A stretch of DNA of 64,000 nucleotides. It comes from Pseudomonas paraversuta. GTDB lineage: Bacteria; Pseudomonadota; Gammaproteobacteria; Pseudomonadales; Pseudomonadaceae. Shown piece after piece: positions 1 to 9,352 of the stretch (positions are counted from its first letter, which is position 1; the number at the start of each line of letters is the position of its first letter). Under the pieces are notes generated by a model. It had not been told where the DNA came from. It searched no databases and saw nothing but the letters and a program-made list of their open reading frames with translations. The DNA lies in assembly GCF_904063065.1 (NCBI RefSeq), contig NZ_CAJFCL010000009.1, forward strand, positions 231,753-295,752. Direction: 5' to 3'. The translations under genes and the position numbers were made by a program.

Positions 1-86
1 GAGTCTAGCGGAAATTTCTGGCCATTTGCGCACGTAATCCGACGCAATACCGCGAATCAGCTGAGCTTGCAGGGTGCGTCTAAGGC

Positions 87-92
87 TATAAT
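87..92 (+). promoter_or_regulatory. Candidate -10 box before the rlmI-like gene
   Basis: A perfect TATAAT hexamer lies about 30 bases before the ATG at 123. A TTGCAG at 67-72 could be the -35 box, but the spacer would be only 14 bases, so the pairing is weak. The start codon is preceded by GGAG at a normal ribosome-binding distance. Bases 1-86 hold no gene that I can support. Confidence 0.4.
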
Positions 93-122
93 CGCGCCCT
101 TTTCAATACCCGGAGCGACGTC

Positions 123-1319
123 ATGTCCCTGCCAAGCCTGCGCCTTAAAGCCAATGCCGATCGACGCCTGCGCGCCGGCCACTTGTGGGTCTACAGCAAC
201 GAAATTGATGTAGCCAACACCCCGCTGCACGGCTTCAAGGCCGGCGACCAGGCCGTGCTCGAAACAGCCGGCGGCAAGCCGCTGGGCATCGTTGCCATGA
301 GCCCGAACAACCTGATCTGCGCTCGCCTGCTGTCGCGCGACATCAAATTGCCGCTGGACAAATCGCTGCTGGTACACCGCCTGAACATGGCTTTGTCCTT
401 GCGCGAGCGCCTGTTCGACAAGCCTTACTACCGCCTGGTTTTCGGCGATTCCGACTTGCTGCCGGGCCTGGTCGTAGACCGTTTCGGCGACATTCTGGTG
501 GTTCAGCTGGCCTCGGCCACCATGGAACAGCACAAAGACGACGTGATCGCGGCACTGGTACAAGTCATCAAGCCAAGCGGCATCCTGTTCAAGAACGACT
601 CGGCTGCCCGTGACGCTGAAGGCCTTGAGCGTTATGTCGAAACCGTCTTCGGTCTGGTGCCGGAGTGGGTTGCGCTGGAAGAGAACGGCGTGAAGTTCGA
701 AGCGCCGGTCATGGCCGGCCAGAAAACCGGCTGGTTCTACGACCACCGCATGAACCGCGCCCGCCTGGCGCCGTACGTTAAAGGCAAAAAGGTTCTGGAC
801 CTGTTCAGCTACATCGGTGGCTGGGGTATTCAGGCTGCCGCTTTCGGCGCCAGCGAAGTGACCTGTGTCGACGCCTCCTCGTTCGCCCTGGACGGTGTTG
901 AGCGCAACGCTGCGTTGAACGGTTTTGCCGAGAAAGTCACCTGCATGGAAGGCGACGTATTTGAAGCCCTGAAAGAGCTCAAGGCCAACGAAGAGCGTTT
1001 CGACGTGATCGTGGCCGATCCTCCGGCCTTCATCAAACGCAAAAAGGACCTGAAGAACGGCGAAGGTGCTTACCGCCGCCTTAACGAGCAAGCCATGCGC
1101 CTGCTCAGCAAGGACGGGATTCTGGTCAGCGCATCGTGCTCGATGCACCTGCCGGAAGACGACCTGCAGAACATCCTGCTGACCAGCGCCCGCCACCTGG
1201 ACCGCAACATCCAGTTGCTGGAACGCGGCGGCCAGGGCCCGGATCACCCGGTGCACCCGGCGATTGCAGAAACGCGCTACATCAAGAGCATCACCTGCCG
1301 TTTGCTGCCTAACAGCTAA
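123..1319 (+). CDS. rlmI: Class I rRNA methyltransferase, RlmI-like (23S rRNA m5C)
   Basis: This 398-residue protein has the length and layout of RlmI/YccW, which methylates a cytosine of 23S rRNA with S-adenosylmethionine. The N-terminal 75 residues look like a PUA RNA-binding domain (RLRAGHLWVYSNEID). A Rossmann methyltransferase domain follows, with the SAM loop DLFSYIGGWG near residue 225 and the catalytic motif VADPPAF near residue 300. The SASCS segment near residue 340 is also typical of this family. The family is clear; which exact C5 position is methylated is inferred from E. coli. It stands alone, with REP elements after it. Confidence 0.85.
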   Translation: MSLPSLRLKANADRRLRAGHLWVYSNEIDVANTPLHGFKAGDQAVLETAGGKPLGIVAMSPNNLICARLLSRDIKLPLDKSLLVHRLNMALSLRERLFDKPYYRLVFGDSDLLPGLVVDRFGDILVVQLASATMEQHKDDVIAALVQVIKPSGILFKNDSAARDAEGLERYVETVFGLVPEWVALEENGVKFEAPVMAGQKTGWFYDHRMNRARLAPYVKGKKVLDLFSYIGGWGIQAAAFGASEVTCVDASSFALDGVERNAALNGFAEKVTCMEGDVFEALKELKANEERFDVIVADPPAFIKRKKDLKNGEGAYRRLNEQAMRLLSKDGILVSASCSMHLPEDDLQNILLTSARHLDRNIQLLERGGQGPDHPVHPAIAETRYIKSITCRLLPNS

Positions 1320-1330
1320 GACGCCTGAAT

Positions 1331-1457
1331 CGCTGGCAAGCCAGCTCCCACAGTGGAAATGCCCTGAGCATATCTCGTGGGAGCCGGCTTGCCGGCGATG
1401 ACTCAACATCCTGCAAACCGAGTCGCCTGCCTCGCCGGAAGTCCGGCTCCCACAGGG
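1331..1457. repeat. REP/BIME element, class A
   Basis: Two inverted copies of the class A REP core (GTGGGAGCCGGCTTGCCGGC and its complement GCTGGCAAGCCAGCTCCCAC) fill the gap between convergent genes, with a third degenerate copy at the right end. The stems could form hairpins in the 3' ends of both transcripts. The same class builds the tandem array at 5384-6020. Confidence 0.8.
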
Positions 1458-1466
1458 GTGTCCTAG

Positions 1467-3161
1467 TTAAAGCTGCGGCGGTATCTCCGGTTGCGGGCTC
1501 AGTTGTTCATCCCCGGCCTGCAGCGATTGATAACGCGGCTTCACCACTTTCACCTTGCCCTGGCGAATCATCTCAATCATCTCCAGCGGGTTTTCGACAC
1601 CTGTATAGGTGCCTGCACGCTGCCATTTGCCCTGCGCATCACGCTTGAAGAAGTACAGCGGATCAGACCAGCTGTATTTGGGTAACTGCAGCACTTCGTC
1701 CTGCCCGTCCTGATCCAGATCGACCGCCCACATGGCACATCCCGGGTACAGGCACTGCTGCCCGCCAATGCCGGGGTCGTTGAACTGCTCGCTGCCTTCC
1801 ACGACAGGCCCGATCCACTCCAGAAGCCGCCCATCGGAGTCCCGCGCACCTTTACCGGCCTGGGCATCCTTGAGCCGTTTCAACAGAGCTTCGCGCGCGG
1901 GTTCTGCCAACACCCGGCCCTGCTCGACTTGCTCCAGCAATGCCTCGAACGCCTGCTTGCCCGGTGGCCCCAAGCGATAGAGCAAAGTGTCGGCATCAAA
2001 GCTCTCTACCGGACTTTTAGCCTCCAGCACGCGCTTTACCTGATTGCTGGCGCTGATCTGCAACGGACTGAACCACGGGGTATGAATCGCCAACAGCAGT
2101 ACCACGCTGAGCAACGCAATCAGCGGGTTGCTGATGCGCAGGCTCCACAACCACTGACGCTGAGGCACCACCACCGCCCAGGCCGCGGCAAGGGTATGAA
2201 CCAGCATCACCGCCACCAGCAACATCGCCAGAATGCGGCTGGGGGTCAGGCCATATTGTTCGATTCGCAGCCAGCTCGAATACCCCGCCAGCAGCACCAG
2301 TACCGGCAAGCACAGCAGGCACAGGTCAACCATGCGCAACAGCCATCGCGGATAACCGCTGCTCTGCTCGCCGACCTGGAACACGCCATTGAGCAGAAAC
2401 AGATTGGCCGCCACCAGACACAGCATGATCGGCGTCGAATAGCCGGTGGCCCAAATGGGCTGCAGCCCGGTAAATAGCAGGGCCAGGGTGAAGACAATGG
2501 CAATCAGCGAACTCAGGGGCAGCAGAAAGCGGCACAAGGTCAGCAAAATGCCGCGTAACAGACCGATGACACGATCGTTGTCGCGGCCCATCTGCAGGCC
2601 CAGGGCAAACACCATCATCGAACTGATGCAGATAAACCCGGTGGTGGAAAACAACTGATTGAGCGCCACAATCCCGAGCATCTTGAACAGGCTGCCCCAC
2701 AACAGCAGCAGCGCCCAGAACACGCCGTTCAACAGCAAGCCCAGCAACACGATAAACACCGTGTCCCAGGCGTGGCGGAACAGGTCTTCGTAGCGCGGGA
2801 AGCGCCCTTCGCGGATCGGCCAGCTAAGGATGAAAGCCGTCACTATATAAGTGATCACCACGGCAAAGCAGACCCAGGTGCCGGTCAGCCAGCTGCTGCT
2901 GCGCAAACTGTCGCCGCCCTCCCAGTACACCCAGGCGCTGATGGCGCTCATCACCAGCGTCAGCCCGAGCACCAGCCAGGCCGTACCGCGCTGACGCACG
3001 TCTGACCCCAGCAGCACCAGGTTGATACCGCCGACCAATACCGCAGTGGCCAGGGCAAACTGGAGCCCCGGCTCGGTCAGGGCGCTCGCCAGCCACAGCA
3101 GCAGCCCTTGCGCCAGGCCAATGGCCAGGCAGGTTCGCACGGATCGGTTGAGGGTCAGCAT
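1467..3161 (-). CDS. DUF4153-type polytopic membrane protein
   Basis: This 564-residue protein begins with about 10 to 12 hydrophobic helices over residues 1-370 and ends in a soluble region of roughly 190 residues. The membrane part resembles DUF4153 proteins, for which I know no established reaction. Near residue 480 the soluble part carries DLDQDGQDE, which looks like a calcium-binding or FG-GAP style loop. It is transcribed alone, divergently from ilvD. No function can be assigned from sequence. Confidence 0.7.
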   Translation of the reverse strand: MLTLNRSVRTCLAIGLAQGLLLWLASALTEPGLQFALATAVLVGGINLVLLGSDVRQRGTAWLVLGLTLVMSAISAWVYWEGGDSLRSSSWLTGTWVCFAVVITYIVTAFILSWPIREGRFPRYEDLFRHAWDTVFIVLLGLLLNGVFWALLLLWGSLFKMLGIVALNQLFSTTGFICISSMMVFALGLQMGRDNDRVIGLLRGILLTLCRFLLPLSSLIAIVFTLALLFTGLQPIWATGYSTPIMLCLVAANLFLLNGVFQVGEQSSGYPRWLLRMVDLCLLCLPVLVLLAGYSSWLRIEQYGLTPSRILAMLLVAVMLVHTLAAAWAVVVPQRQWLWSLRISNPLIALLSVVLLLAIHTPWFSPLQISASNQVKRVLEAKSPVESFDADTLLYRLGPPGKQAFEALLEQVEQGRVLAEPAREALLKRLKDAQAGKGARDSDGRLLEWIGPVVEGSEQFNDPGIGGQQCLYPGCAMWAVDLDQDGQDEVLQLPKYSWSDPLYFFKRDAQGKWQRAGTYTGVENPLEMIEMIRQGKVKVVKPRYQSLQAGDEQLSPQPEIPPQL

Positions 3162-3478
3162 ACGAATGTCCTTATCGAAAAATCATGCCTGCACTCTATA
3201 GCCTGAACACTGCCAACGCCTACCGGCCCGCCAAATGCAATGACTCCTCACGCAGGCAGCCAACCCTCTACCCCATTCCCTCCCGCCGCCAGCCGTGTAG
3301 AATCGACGGATTCATCGCCAATCATCCCCGGCGGGTTTATGAGCTCAGGCCCTGACGCGCGGCGATCCCGCAGCGTTAACGGCAGCTTGCTGACACGTGG
3401 TCATTTTCTGTGTAGTCCGCCAGTCATTAGAAGCTCACTTCCCTGTTTGTTACCTGATTAGCCGCCCGGAGTTGTTCC
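3162..3478. other. Divergent intergenic region before ilvD, no gene seen
   Basis: This 317-base gap separates the divergent DUF4153 and ilvD genes and should hold both promoters. I could not identify a convincing sigma-70 pair or a leader peptide rich in branched-chain residues. The ribosome-binding site CGGAG for ilvD lies at 3467-3471. A short open frame inside the gap has no ribosome-binding site and is not supported. Confidence 0.5.
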
Positions 3479-5326
3479 ATGCCTGACTATCGTTCGAAAA
3501 CCTCCACCCACGGCCGCAACATGGCCGGTGCCCGCGCTTTGTGGCGCGCCACGGGGATGAAAGATGCCGACTTCAAGAAGCCGATCATCGCCATTGCCAA
3601 CTCCTTTACCCAGTTCGTACCCGGCCACGTCCACCTCAAGGACATGGGGCAACTGGTAGCCCGCGAGATCGAGCGCGCCGGCGGCGTTGCCAAGGAATTC
3701 AACACCATTGCCGTGGATGACGGCATCGCCATGGGCCATGACGGCATGCTGTATTCGCTGCCGAGCCGCGAGATCATCGCCGACTCCGTCGAGTACATGG
3801 TCAACGCTCACTGCGCCGACGCCATCGTGTGCATTTCCAACTGCGACAAAATCACCCCTGGCATGCTGATGGCTTCTTTGCGCCTCAACATCCCGGTGAT
3901 TTTCGTCTCCGGCGGGCCGATGGAAGCGGGCAAAACCAAACTCGCCAGCCACGGCCTCGACCTGGTAGACGCCATGGTCATCGCCGCCGACTCCAGCGCT
4001 TCTGACGAGAAGGTTGCCGAGTACGAGCGCAGCGCCTGCCCTACCTGCGGTTCGTGCTCCGGCATGTTCACCGCCAACTCGATGAACTGCCTGACCGAAG
4101 CCCTGGGCCTGGCGCTGCCGGGCAACGGCACGGCGCTGGCGACCCACAGCGATCGCGAGCAACTGTTCCTGCAGGCAGGCCGCACCATCGTCGACCTGTG
4201 CCGTCAGTACTACGTCGAAAACGACGAAGCGGTACTGCCGCGCAACATTGCCAACTTCAAGGCATTTGAAAACGCCATGACGCTGGACATCGCCATGGGC
4301 GGTTCGACCAACACCATCCTGCACTTGCTGGCAGCAGCCCAAGAGGCCGAAATCGACTTCGACCTTAAAGACATCGACCGTCTTTCGCGCCACGTACCGC
4401 AGCTGTGCAAGGTGGCACCGAACATCCAGAAATACCACATGGAAGACGTGCACCGCGCAGGCGGCATTTTCTCCATTCTCGGTTCGCTGGCCCGCGGCGG
4501 CCTGCTGCACACCGATCTGCCGACCGTGCACAGCAAGACCATGGCCGAAGGTATCGCCAAATGGGACATCACCCAGACCGACGATGAAGCTGTTCACACC
4601 TTCTTCAAGGCCGGCCCGGCCGGTATCCCGACGCAAACCGCGTTCAGCCAGTCCACCCGTTGGGAAACACTGGATGACGACCGTGAAAACGGCTGCATCC
4701 GCAGTGTTGAGCACGCCTACTCGCAAGAAGGCGGCCTGGCCGTGCTGTACGGCAACATTGCGCTGGATGGCTGCGTAGTCAAAACCGCAGGCGTCGACGA
4801 ATCGATCCACGTGTTCGAAGGCAACGCCAAAATCTTCGAAAGCCAGGACAGCGCCGTGCGCGGCATCCTGGCTGACGAAGTCAAAGCCGGTGACATCGTG
4901 ATCATTCGTTACGAAGGTCCGAAAGGCGGCCCGGGCATGCAAGAGATGCTCTACCCGACGTCCTACCTGAAATCCAAAGGCCTGGGCAAAGCCTGCGCCC
5001 TGCTCACCGATGGCCGCTTCTCGGGGGGTACTTCGGGCCTGTCCATCGGTCACGCTTCGCCGGAAGCGGCTGCCGGTGGCGCGATTGGTCTGGTACAGGA
5101 CGGCGACAAAGTGCTGATCGACATTCCGAACCGCTCGATCAACCTGTTGATCAGCGACGAAGAAATGGCCGCTCGCCGCGTCGCCCAGGACCACAAAGGC
5201 TGGAAGCCGGTGGAAGTGCGTCCGCGCAAAGTCACCACCGCCCTCAAGGCCTACGCCTTGCTGGCCACCAGTGCCGACAAAGGCGCGGTACGTGATAAGG
5301 CCCTGCTGGACAAGCTGGTGCCATAA
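3479..5326 (+). CDS. ilvD: Dihydroxy-acid dehydratase
   Basis: IlvD dehydrates 2,3-dihydroxy-isovalerate and 2,3-dihydroxy-3-methylvalerate to the keto acid precursors of valine and isoleucine. The 615-residue length is right for the family. Iron-sulfur cluster cysteines are visible in SNCDKITPGM and CPTCGSCSGMFTANSMNC, and the C-terminal GRFSGGTSGLSIGHASPEAA is a family hallmark. The ATG at 3479 follows a CGGAG ribosome-binding site. The gene appears monocistronic and ends at a clear terminator. The other branched-chain gene in the window, ilvA, is 24 kb away. Confidence 0.97.
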   Translation: MPDYRSKTSTHGRNMAGARALWRATGMKDADFKKPIIAIANSFTQFVPGHVHLKDMGQLVAREIERAGGVAKEFNTIAVDDGIAMGHDGMLYSLPSREIIADSVEYMVNAHCADAIVCISNCDKITPGMLMASLRLNIPVIFVSGGPMEAGKTKLASHGLDLVDAMVIAADSSASDEKVAEYERSACPTCGSCSGMFTANSMNCLTEALGLALPGNGTALATHSDREQLFLQAGRTIVDLCRQYYVENDEAVLPRNIANFKAFENAMTLDIAMGGSTNTILHLLAAAQEAEIDFDLKDIDRLSRHVPQLCKVAPNIQKYHMEDVHRAGGIFSILGSLARGGLLHTDLPTVHSKTMAEGIAKWDITQTDDEAVHTFFKAGPAGIPTQTAFSQSTRWETLDDDRENGCIRSVEHAYSQEGGLAVLYGNIALDGCVVKTAGVDESIHVFEGNAKIFESQDSAVRGILADEVKAGDIVIIRYEGPKGGPGMQEMLYPTSYLKSKGLGKACALLTDGRFSGGTSGLSIGHASPEAAAGGAIGLVQDGDKVLIDIPNRSINLLISDEEMAARRVAQDHKGWKPVEVRPRKVTTALKAYALLATSADKGAVRDKALLDKLVP

Positions 5327-5341
5327 GCCGACGCGTCAAAC

Positions 5342-5371
5342 AAAAATCCCGGCCATGTGCCGGGATTTTTT
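5342..5371 (+). terminator. Rho-independent terminator of ilvD
   Basis: The hairpin ATCCCGG / CCGGGAT with a six-base loop is preceded by five A and followed by six T, directly after the ilvD stop codon. This is a textbook intrinsic terminator. Confidence 0.9.
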
Positions 5372-5383
5372 ATGCCCGATACA

Positions 5384-6020
5384 AATCCATTTGTGGGAGC
5401 CGGCTTGCCGGCGATAGCAGCACCTCGACCCGATCGCCTCAATCGCTGGCAAGCCAGCTCCCACAGGGAGGGCAGAGTCCCTGCTTTTATGTTCAGCATG
5501 AATCCACTGTGGAAGCCGGCTTGCCGGCGATAGCAGCACCTCGACCCGATCGCCTCAATCGCTGGTAAGACAGCTCCCACAGGGAGGGCAGTGTCACTGC
5601 TTTTATGTTCAGCATGAATCCACTGTGGGAGCCGGCTTGCCGGCGATAGCAGCACCGCGACCCGATCGCCTGAATCACTGGCAAGCCAGCTCCCACAGGG
5701 AGGGCAGAGTCTCTGCTTTTATGTTCAGCATGAATCCACTGTGGGAGCCGGCTTGCCGGCGATAGCAGCACCGCACCCGATCGCCTGAATCGCTGGCAAG
5801 CCAGCTCCCACAGGGAGGGCAGAGTCCCTGCTTTTATGTTCAGAACAAATCCACTGTGGAAGCCGGATTGCCGGCGATAGCAGTACCGCGATCCGATCGC
5901 CCGAATCGCTGGCAAGCCAGCTCCCACAGGGTAGGCAGAGTCCCTGCTTTTATGTTCAGCCTAAATCCACTGTGGGAGCCGGCTTGCCGGCGATAGCAGC
6001 ACCGCGACCCGAGCGAGGGT
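5384..6020. repeat. Tandem array of ~116-bp class A REP units
   Basis: Units begin with AATCCA(C/T)TGTGG(G/A)AGCC. The shared GTGG falls at 5393, 5509, 5625, 5741, 5856 and 5972, giving spacings of 116, 116, 116, 115 and 116. Each unit holds a left REP (GCCGGCTTGCCGGCGATAGC), a spacer around CGACCCGATCGCC, an inverted right REP (GCTGGCAAGCCAGCTCCCAC) and a conserved tail containing CTGCTTTTATGTTCAGC. Five units are complete; the sixth keeps only the left REP and runs into the 3' end of pchP. The inter-REP sequence is conserved too, so the array arose by tandem duplication rather than by separate REP insertions. Confidence 0.93.
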
Positions 6021-6032
6021 TGTGCAAGCCTG

Positions 6033-7088
6033 TTACTGGATCTGATCCGGTTTGACGATCACCCAGTTCTTGTCCGCAGTCACCGGCAACCCTTCCCTGG
6101 CCTGGGCCGCCGCGTTTTGGGCCATCATGCCTTCCAGCTGGGTCATGTATTTGTCCTTGCGGTTGATCCACAGATGAATCCCGCCTTTGGCCACGTCCAC
6201 CCCGTGGAACAGCATGTAGCCGTCACTGGTCGGGGTGTCGCCGCCCACCAGCACCGGTTTTTTCCATTGGTCGATGTAGGTCAGGATCGCCGCCTGCTTG
6301 CCCGCCATCCAGGTAGCCGGGGTCCAGAGATAAGGCGTGAGTTCCAGTCCAAGGTTGGCCTTTTCGTTGTAGGTACCCGCGCTGATCTGTTTACGGGCCG
6401 TGGTCAGCTCGCCGGTCTTGCGGTCTTTGAGCAAGGTGCTCACGCCAATCACGTTCTGCGGTTTGACGTTGTACCCGTACTTGGGGTCTGCCGCGACCAT
6501 GCGCACCAGTTCTTCCGAGGCGGCCGTCATTACGTACACCTCGATGCCATTCTCCATCAGCTTGTTGAACAGCTCGACCTGGCCGGTAAACACCTTGGGC
6601 GGCTGTACCTCTGAAGTCTTGAGCGCGTCACCTTCGAAGTAAGTCACAGGCACCGGTTTGCCCGAGGCCATCAACTCGTCAACGTAGCCCTTGAGTTGCT
6701 GCAGGGTGAACCCGGAAAACACCTGCGCCACCCAGGGGTAGCAGACCATGTCGTCAACTTCGCACAATCGGTAGTAATAGCTGAACAGGCTCTCCTTGTG
6801 CTCGGCCGTGTCTTTGAAAGGGATCAGCTTGAGTGACGGGTCAAGGCTGTCACGGGTGATCAGGCCGCGGTTTTCCATATAGGGCAGCAGCGCTTCTTCC
6901 AGATCGTTGCGATAGCTGGTGTTGTCCATGTCAAAAACTGCAAAGTTACCCTTGTTCGCGTTTGCGGCGATCATCGCGTCCAGCTGTTTGGCCTGATCAG
7001 CCGGCCAGTGCTTCAAATCAGTGGCCAGGGCCTGGCCGGCAAGGCCCAGACACAGGGTTGCAGCGATCAACTTTAGACTCAGGTTCAT
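6033..7088 (-). CDS. pchP: Phosphorylcholine phosphatase (HAD superfamily, exported)
   Basis: The 351-residue product starts with a signal peptide ending near ALA (residue 22), so it should act in the periplasm. HAD motif I is DMDNT at residues 53-57, motif II is in VMTAASEE, and motif III/IV is GGDTPTSDGYM near residue 285. This layout matches P. aeruginosa PchP, which releases choline from phosphorylcholine derived from host or membrane lipids. The gene stands alone and diverges from tcyP. Regulation by a choline-derivative sensor is known for the P. aeruginosa gene but is not visible here. Confidence 0.87.
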   Translation of the reverse strand: MNLSLKLIAATLCLGLAGQALATDLKHWPADQAKQLDAMIAANANKGNFAVFDMDNTSYRNDLEEALLPYMENRGLITRDSLDPSLKLIPFKDTAEHKESLFSYYYRLCEVDDMVCYPWVAQVFSGFTLQQLKGYVDELMASGKPVPVTYFEGDALKTSEVQPPKVFTGQVELFNKLMENGIEVYVMTAASEELVRMVAADPKYGYNVKPQNVIGVSTLLKDRKTGELTTARKQISAGTYNEKANLGLELTPYLWTPATWMAGKQAAILTYIDQWKKPVLVGGDTPTSDGYMLFHGVDVAKGGIHLWINRKDKYMTQLEGMMAQNAAAQAREGLPVTADKNWVIVKPDQIQ

Positions 7089-7306
7089 CAGCTATGCTCC
7101 TATTTAAAGGCATCGACGCTAACAAACCTGCGTGACAGTTTTAACGTGAGCGCGACCGTTGACGTTCTAATAGCGCCACCGCCTTATTCCCAAAACCTAG
7201 GTACTCATTCCACAACGGTATATTTGCAGATATATCAACCTGTTAGGATTTCCGGTTCGAAATCGCTACAACTCAAGACTGGTACAAGTCGTCCCTCGGA
7301 GCTTTC

Positions 7307-8698
7307 ATGAATTTCCCGCTGATCCTCAATCTGCTGGTGTTCCTCGCGTTGCTGTTCGGCTTGTCGCTGACCCGCCATACCGCGTGGAGCCTGGCGAAAA
7401 AAGTCTTGTTGGCGCTGGTTATCGGCGTGCTGTTCGGCCTGGGCCTGCACCTGGTCTACGGTGCCGACAGCACGACCCTGAAGACCTCCATCGGCTGGTT
7501 CGATCTGGTCGGCAGCGGCTACGTGCAATTGCTGCAAATGATCGTGATCCCGCTGGTGTTCGCTTCGATCCTGAGCGCCGTGGCGCGACTGCATAATGCC
7601 TCTTCCCTGGGCAAGATCAGCTTTCTGACTATTGGCACTCTGCTGTTCACCACCATGATCGCAGCCCTGGTCGGGATCGGCCTGACCAACCTGTTCGGCC
7701 TGACGGCCGACGGCCTGGTGGCAGGCGCGGCTGAAATGAGCCGCCTGCACGTGATCCAGAGCGATTATGCGGGCAAGGTTTCGGACCTCAATGTGCCGCA
7801 ACTGCTGCTGTCGTTCATCCCGCAGAACCCGTTTGCCGACCTGGCCCGGGCCAAGCCTACGTCCATCATCAGCGTGGTGATTTTCGCTGCGTTCCTGGGG
7901 ATTGCAGCGCTGCAACTGTTCAAGGACGAGCCGGAAAAAGGCGGGAAAATCCTCAGCGCCATCGACACCCTGCAAGCCTGGGTAATGCGCCTGGTGCGCC
8001 TGGTGATGAAGCTGACCCCTTACGGTGTGCTGGCCCTGATGACCAAAGTGGTCGCCACATCCAACCTGCAAGACATCATCAAGCTAGGCAGTTTTGTGGT
8101 GGTGTCCTACATCGGCCTGGCGCTGATGTTTGTCATCCACGGCGTAATCGTGTCGATATCCGGGGTTAACCCGCTGCGCTTCTTCCGCAAGGTATGGCCG
8201 GTTCTGACCTTTGCCTTCACCAGCCGTTCGAGCGCGGCCAGCATCCCGCTGAGTATCGAAGCACAAACCCGTCGCCTGGGGATTCCGTCCTCGATCGCCA
8301 GCTTTGCCGCCTCGTTTGGCGCCACCATCGGTCAAAACGGCTGCGCCGGTCTGTACCCGGCCATGCTGGCGGTAATGGTTGCGCCGACAGTGGGCATCAA
8401 CCCGCTGGACCCGGTGTGGATCGCGTCGCTGGTAGCGATTGTGACCTTGAGTTCGGTCGGCGTGGCAGGCGTGGGGGGCGGTGCTACCTTCGCCGCCCTG
8501 ATCGTGCTTCCGGCCATGGGCTTGCCGGTATCGCTGGTGGCGTTGCTGATTTCGGTCGAACCCTTGATCGACATGGGCCGTACGGCACTCAACGTCAGCG
8601 GTTCGATGGTAGCCGGTACGGTGACCAGCCAGATCCTGCACCAGACCGACAAGGCCATTCTGGCTGAAGACGATCACGGTGACCTGGCCCACGCCTGA
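7307..8698 (+). CDS. tcyP: L-cystine:proton/sodium symporter
   Basis: The 463-residue protein belongs to the dicarboxylate/amino acid:cation symporter family. It closely follows TcyP (YdjN), with MNFPLI at the N-terminus, GYVQLLQMIV(I/M)PLVFASILSAVARLHNAS near residue 70, and the re-entrant SRSSAASIPLS and FGATIGQNGCAGLYPA segments. It imports cystine across the inner membrane. There are about eight to ten hydrophobic segments. The gene is monocistronic and convergent with folA, sharing a bidirectional hairpin with it. Its role complements the sulfur-scavenging genes 26 to 46 kb downstream. Confidence 0.88.
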   Translation: MNFPLILNLLVFLALLFGLSLTRHTAWSLAKKVLLALVIGVLFGLGLHLVYGADSTTLKTSIGWFDLVGSGYVQLLQMIVIPLVFASILSAVARLHNASSLGKISFLTIGTLLFTTMIAALVGIGLTNLFGLTADGLVAGAAEMSRLHVIQSDYAGKVSDLNVPQLLLSFIPQNPFADLARAKPTSIISVVIFAAFLGIAALQLFKDEPEKGGKILSAIDTLQAWVMRLVRLVMKLTPYGVLALMTKVVATSNLQDIIKLGSFVVVSYIGLALMFVIHGVIVSISGVNPLRFFRKVWPVLTFAFTSRSSAASIPLSIEAQTRRLGIPSSIASFAASFGATIGQNGCAGLYPAMLAVMVAPTVGINPLDPVWIASLVAIVTLSSVGVAGVGGGATFAALIVLPAMGLPVSLVALLISVEPLIDMGRTALNVSGSMVAGTVTSQILHQTDKAILAEDDHGDLAHA

Positions 8699-8709
8699 AC
8701 ACCGCATCG

Positions 8710-8735
8710 CCCTGCAGGAGCTCGCTCCTGCAGGG
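8710..8735. terminator. Shared hairpin between convergent tcyP and folA
   Basis: An 11-base perfect stem, CCCTGCAGGAG / CTCCTGCAGGG with a four-base loop, sits between the two convergent stops. It is a reduced class B REP and probably ends or stabilises both transcripts. A T-rich tail (ATTTTTT) follows only on the plus strand, 17 bases later. Confidence 0.6.
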
Positions 8736-8748
8736 CAGGTGCAACCCC

Positions 8749-9261
8749 TCAGATTTTTTCCCACACCTCAAAGCTGAACGCCGGTTTGTCATCCACCGCC
8801 GGGTGCGGCTCGTTCGATACCAGCTTCCACTGCGCCTGATCAAACTCGGGAAACCACGCATCGCCTTCCGGGCTCAGCCCCACCCGCGTCAGGTACAAGC
8901 GGTCGGCATCTGCCAGCCCCTGGCTGTACAGCTGCGCGCCACCGATCAACATCAGCTCGCCCACGCCCTGCTCTTTGGCCCACTCTTCAGCGCGCTCAAC
9001 CGCGGCCTCCAGTGATGCAAAAACTTCGGCACCTTCGAGCTGCAGACCGGTCTGACGACTGACCACCAGGTTCAAGCGGCCCGGCAACGGGCGGCCCAGG
9101 GAATCCCAGGTCTTGCGCCCCATGATGATCGGCTTGCCCAGGGTGGTGGCCTTGAAATATTTGAAATCCGCCGGCAAATGCCACGGCATGCTGTTGTCGA
9201 CGCCGATCACGCGGTTTTCACCAAGTGCCGCGATCAGGCTGAGGGGGAGTGATTTTTTCAT
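8749..9261 (-). CDS. folA: Dihydrofolate reductase
   Basis: FolA reduces dihydrofolate to tetrahydrofolate with NADPH. The 170-residue product has LIAALGENRVIGVDNSMPWHLPADFKYFK, including the active-site Asp in PADF, then GKPIIMGRKTWDSLGRPLPGR and IGGAQLY near the C-terminus. I chose the ATG at 9261 (MKKSLPLSL) because a longer frame adds 25 residues unlike any FolA. The gene diverges from the DUF2868 gene. Thymidylate synthase, which regenerates the substrate, is at 21970-22941. Confidence 0.96.
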   Translation of the reverse strand: MKKSLPLSLIAALGENRVIGVDNSMPWHLPADFKYFKATTLGKPIIMGRKTWDSLGRPLPGRLNLVVSRQTGLQLEGAEVFASLEAAVERAEEWAKEQGVGELMLIGGAQLYSQGLADADRLYLTRVGLSPEGDAWFPEFDQAQWKLVSNEPHPAVDDKPAFSFEVWEKI

Positions 9262-9352
9262 GGGCGCGAGGATACCAGAGCCGCCCGCGCCAGCAGTACC
9301 CGGTCCGACGTAACAGCGGGTATGCTCTTGGCTCACTTGAATGGAATGTCGC

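Noticed and set aside
3458..5194. 578-residue open frame antisense to ilvD
   Set aside because: It is the shadow of ilvD in high-GC sequence. It has no recognisable domain or ribosome-binding site, and the sense frame is an unmistakable full-length IlvD.
5251..5927. Open frames of 134, 67 and 144 residues on the minus strand across the REP array
   Set aside because: They translate the same repeat unit several times over (CYRRQAGFHSGF and similar) and have no ribosome-binding site. They are artefacts of repeat periodicity.
5384..6020. Regular repeat array considered as CRISPR
   Set aside because: The sequence between the palindromic cores is itself conserved from unit to unit, the period is 116 bases, and no cas gene is nearby. 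It is a tandem REP array.
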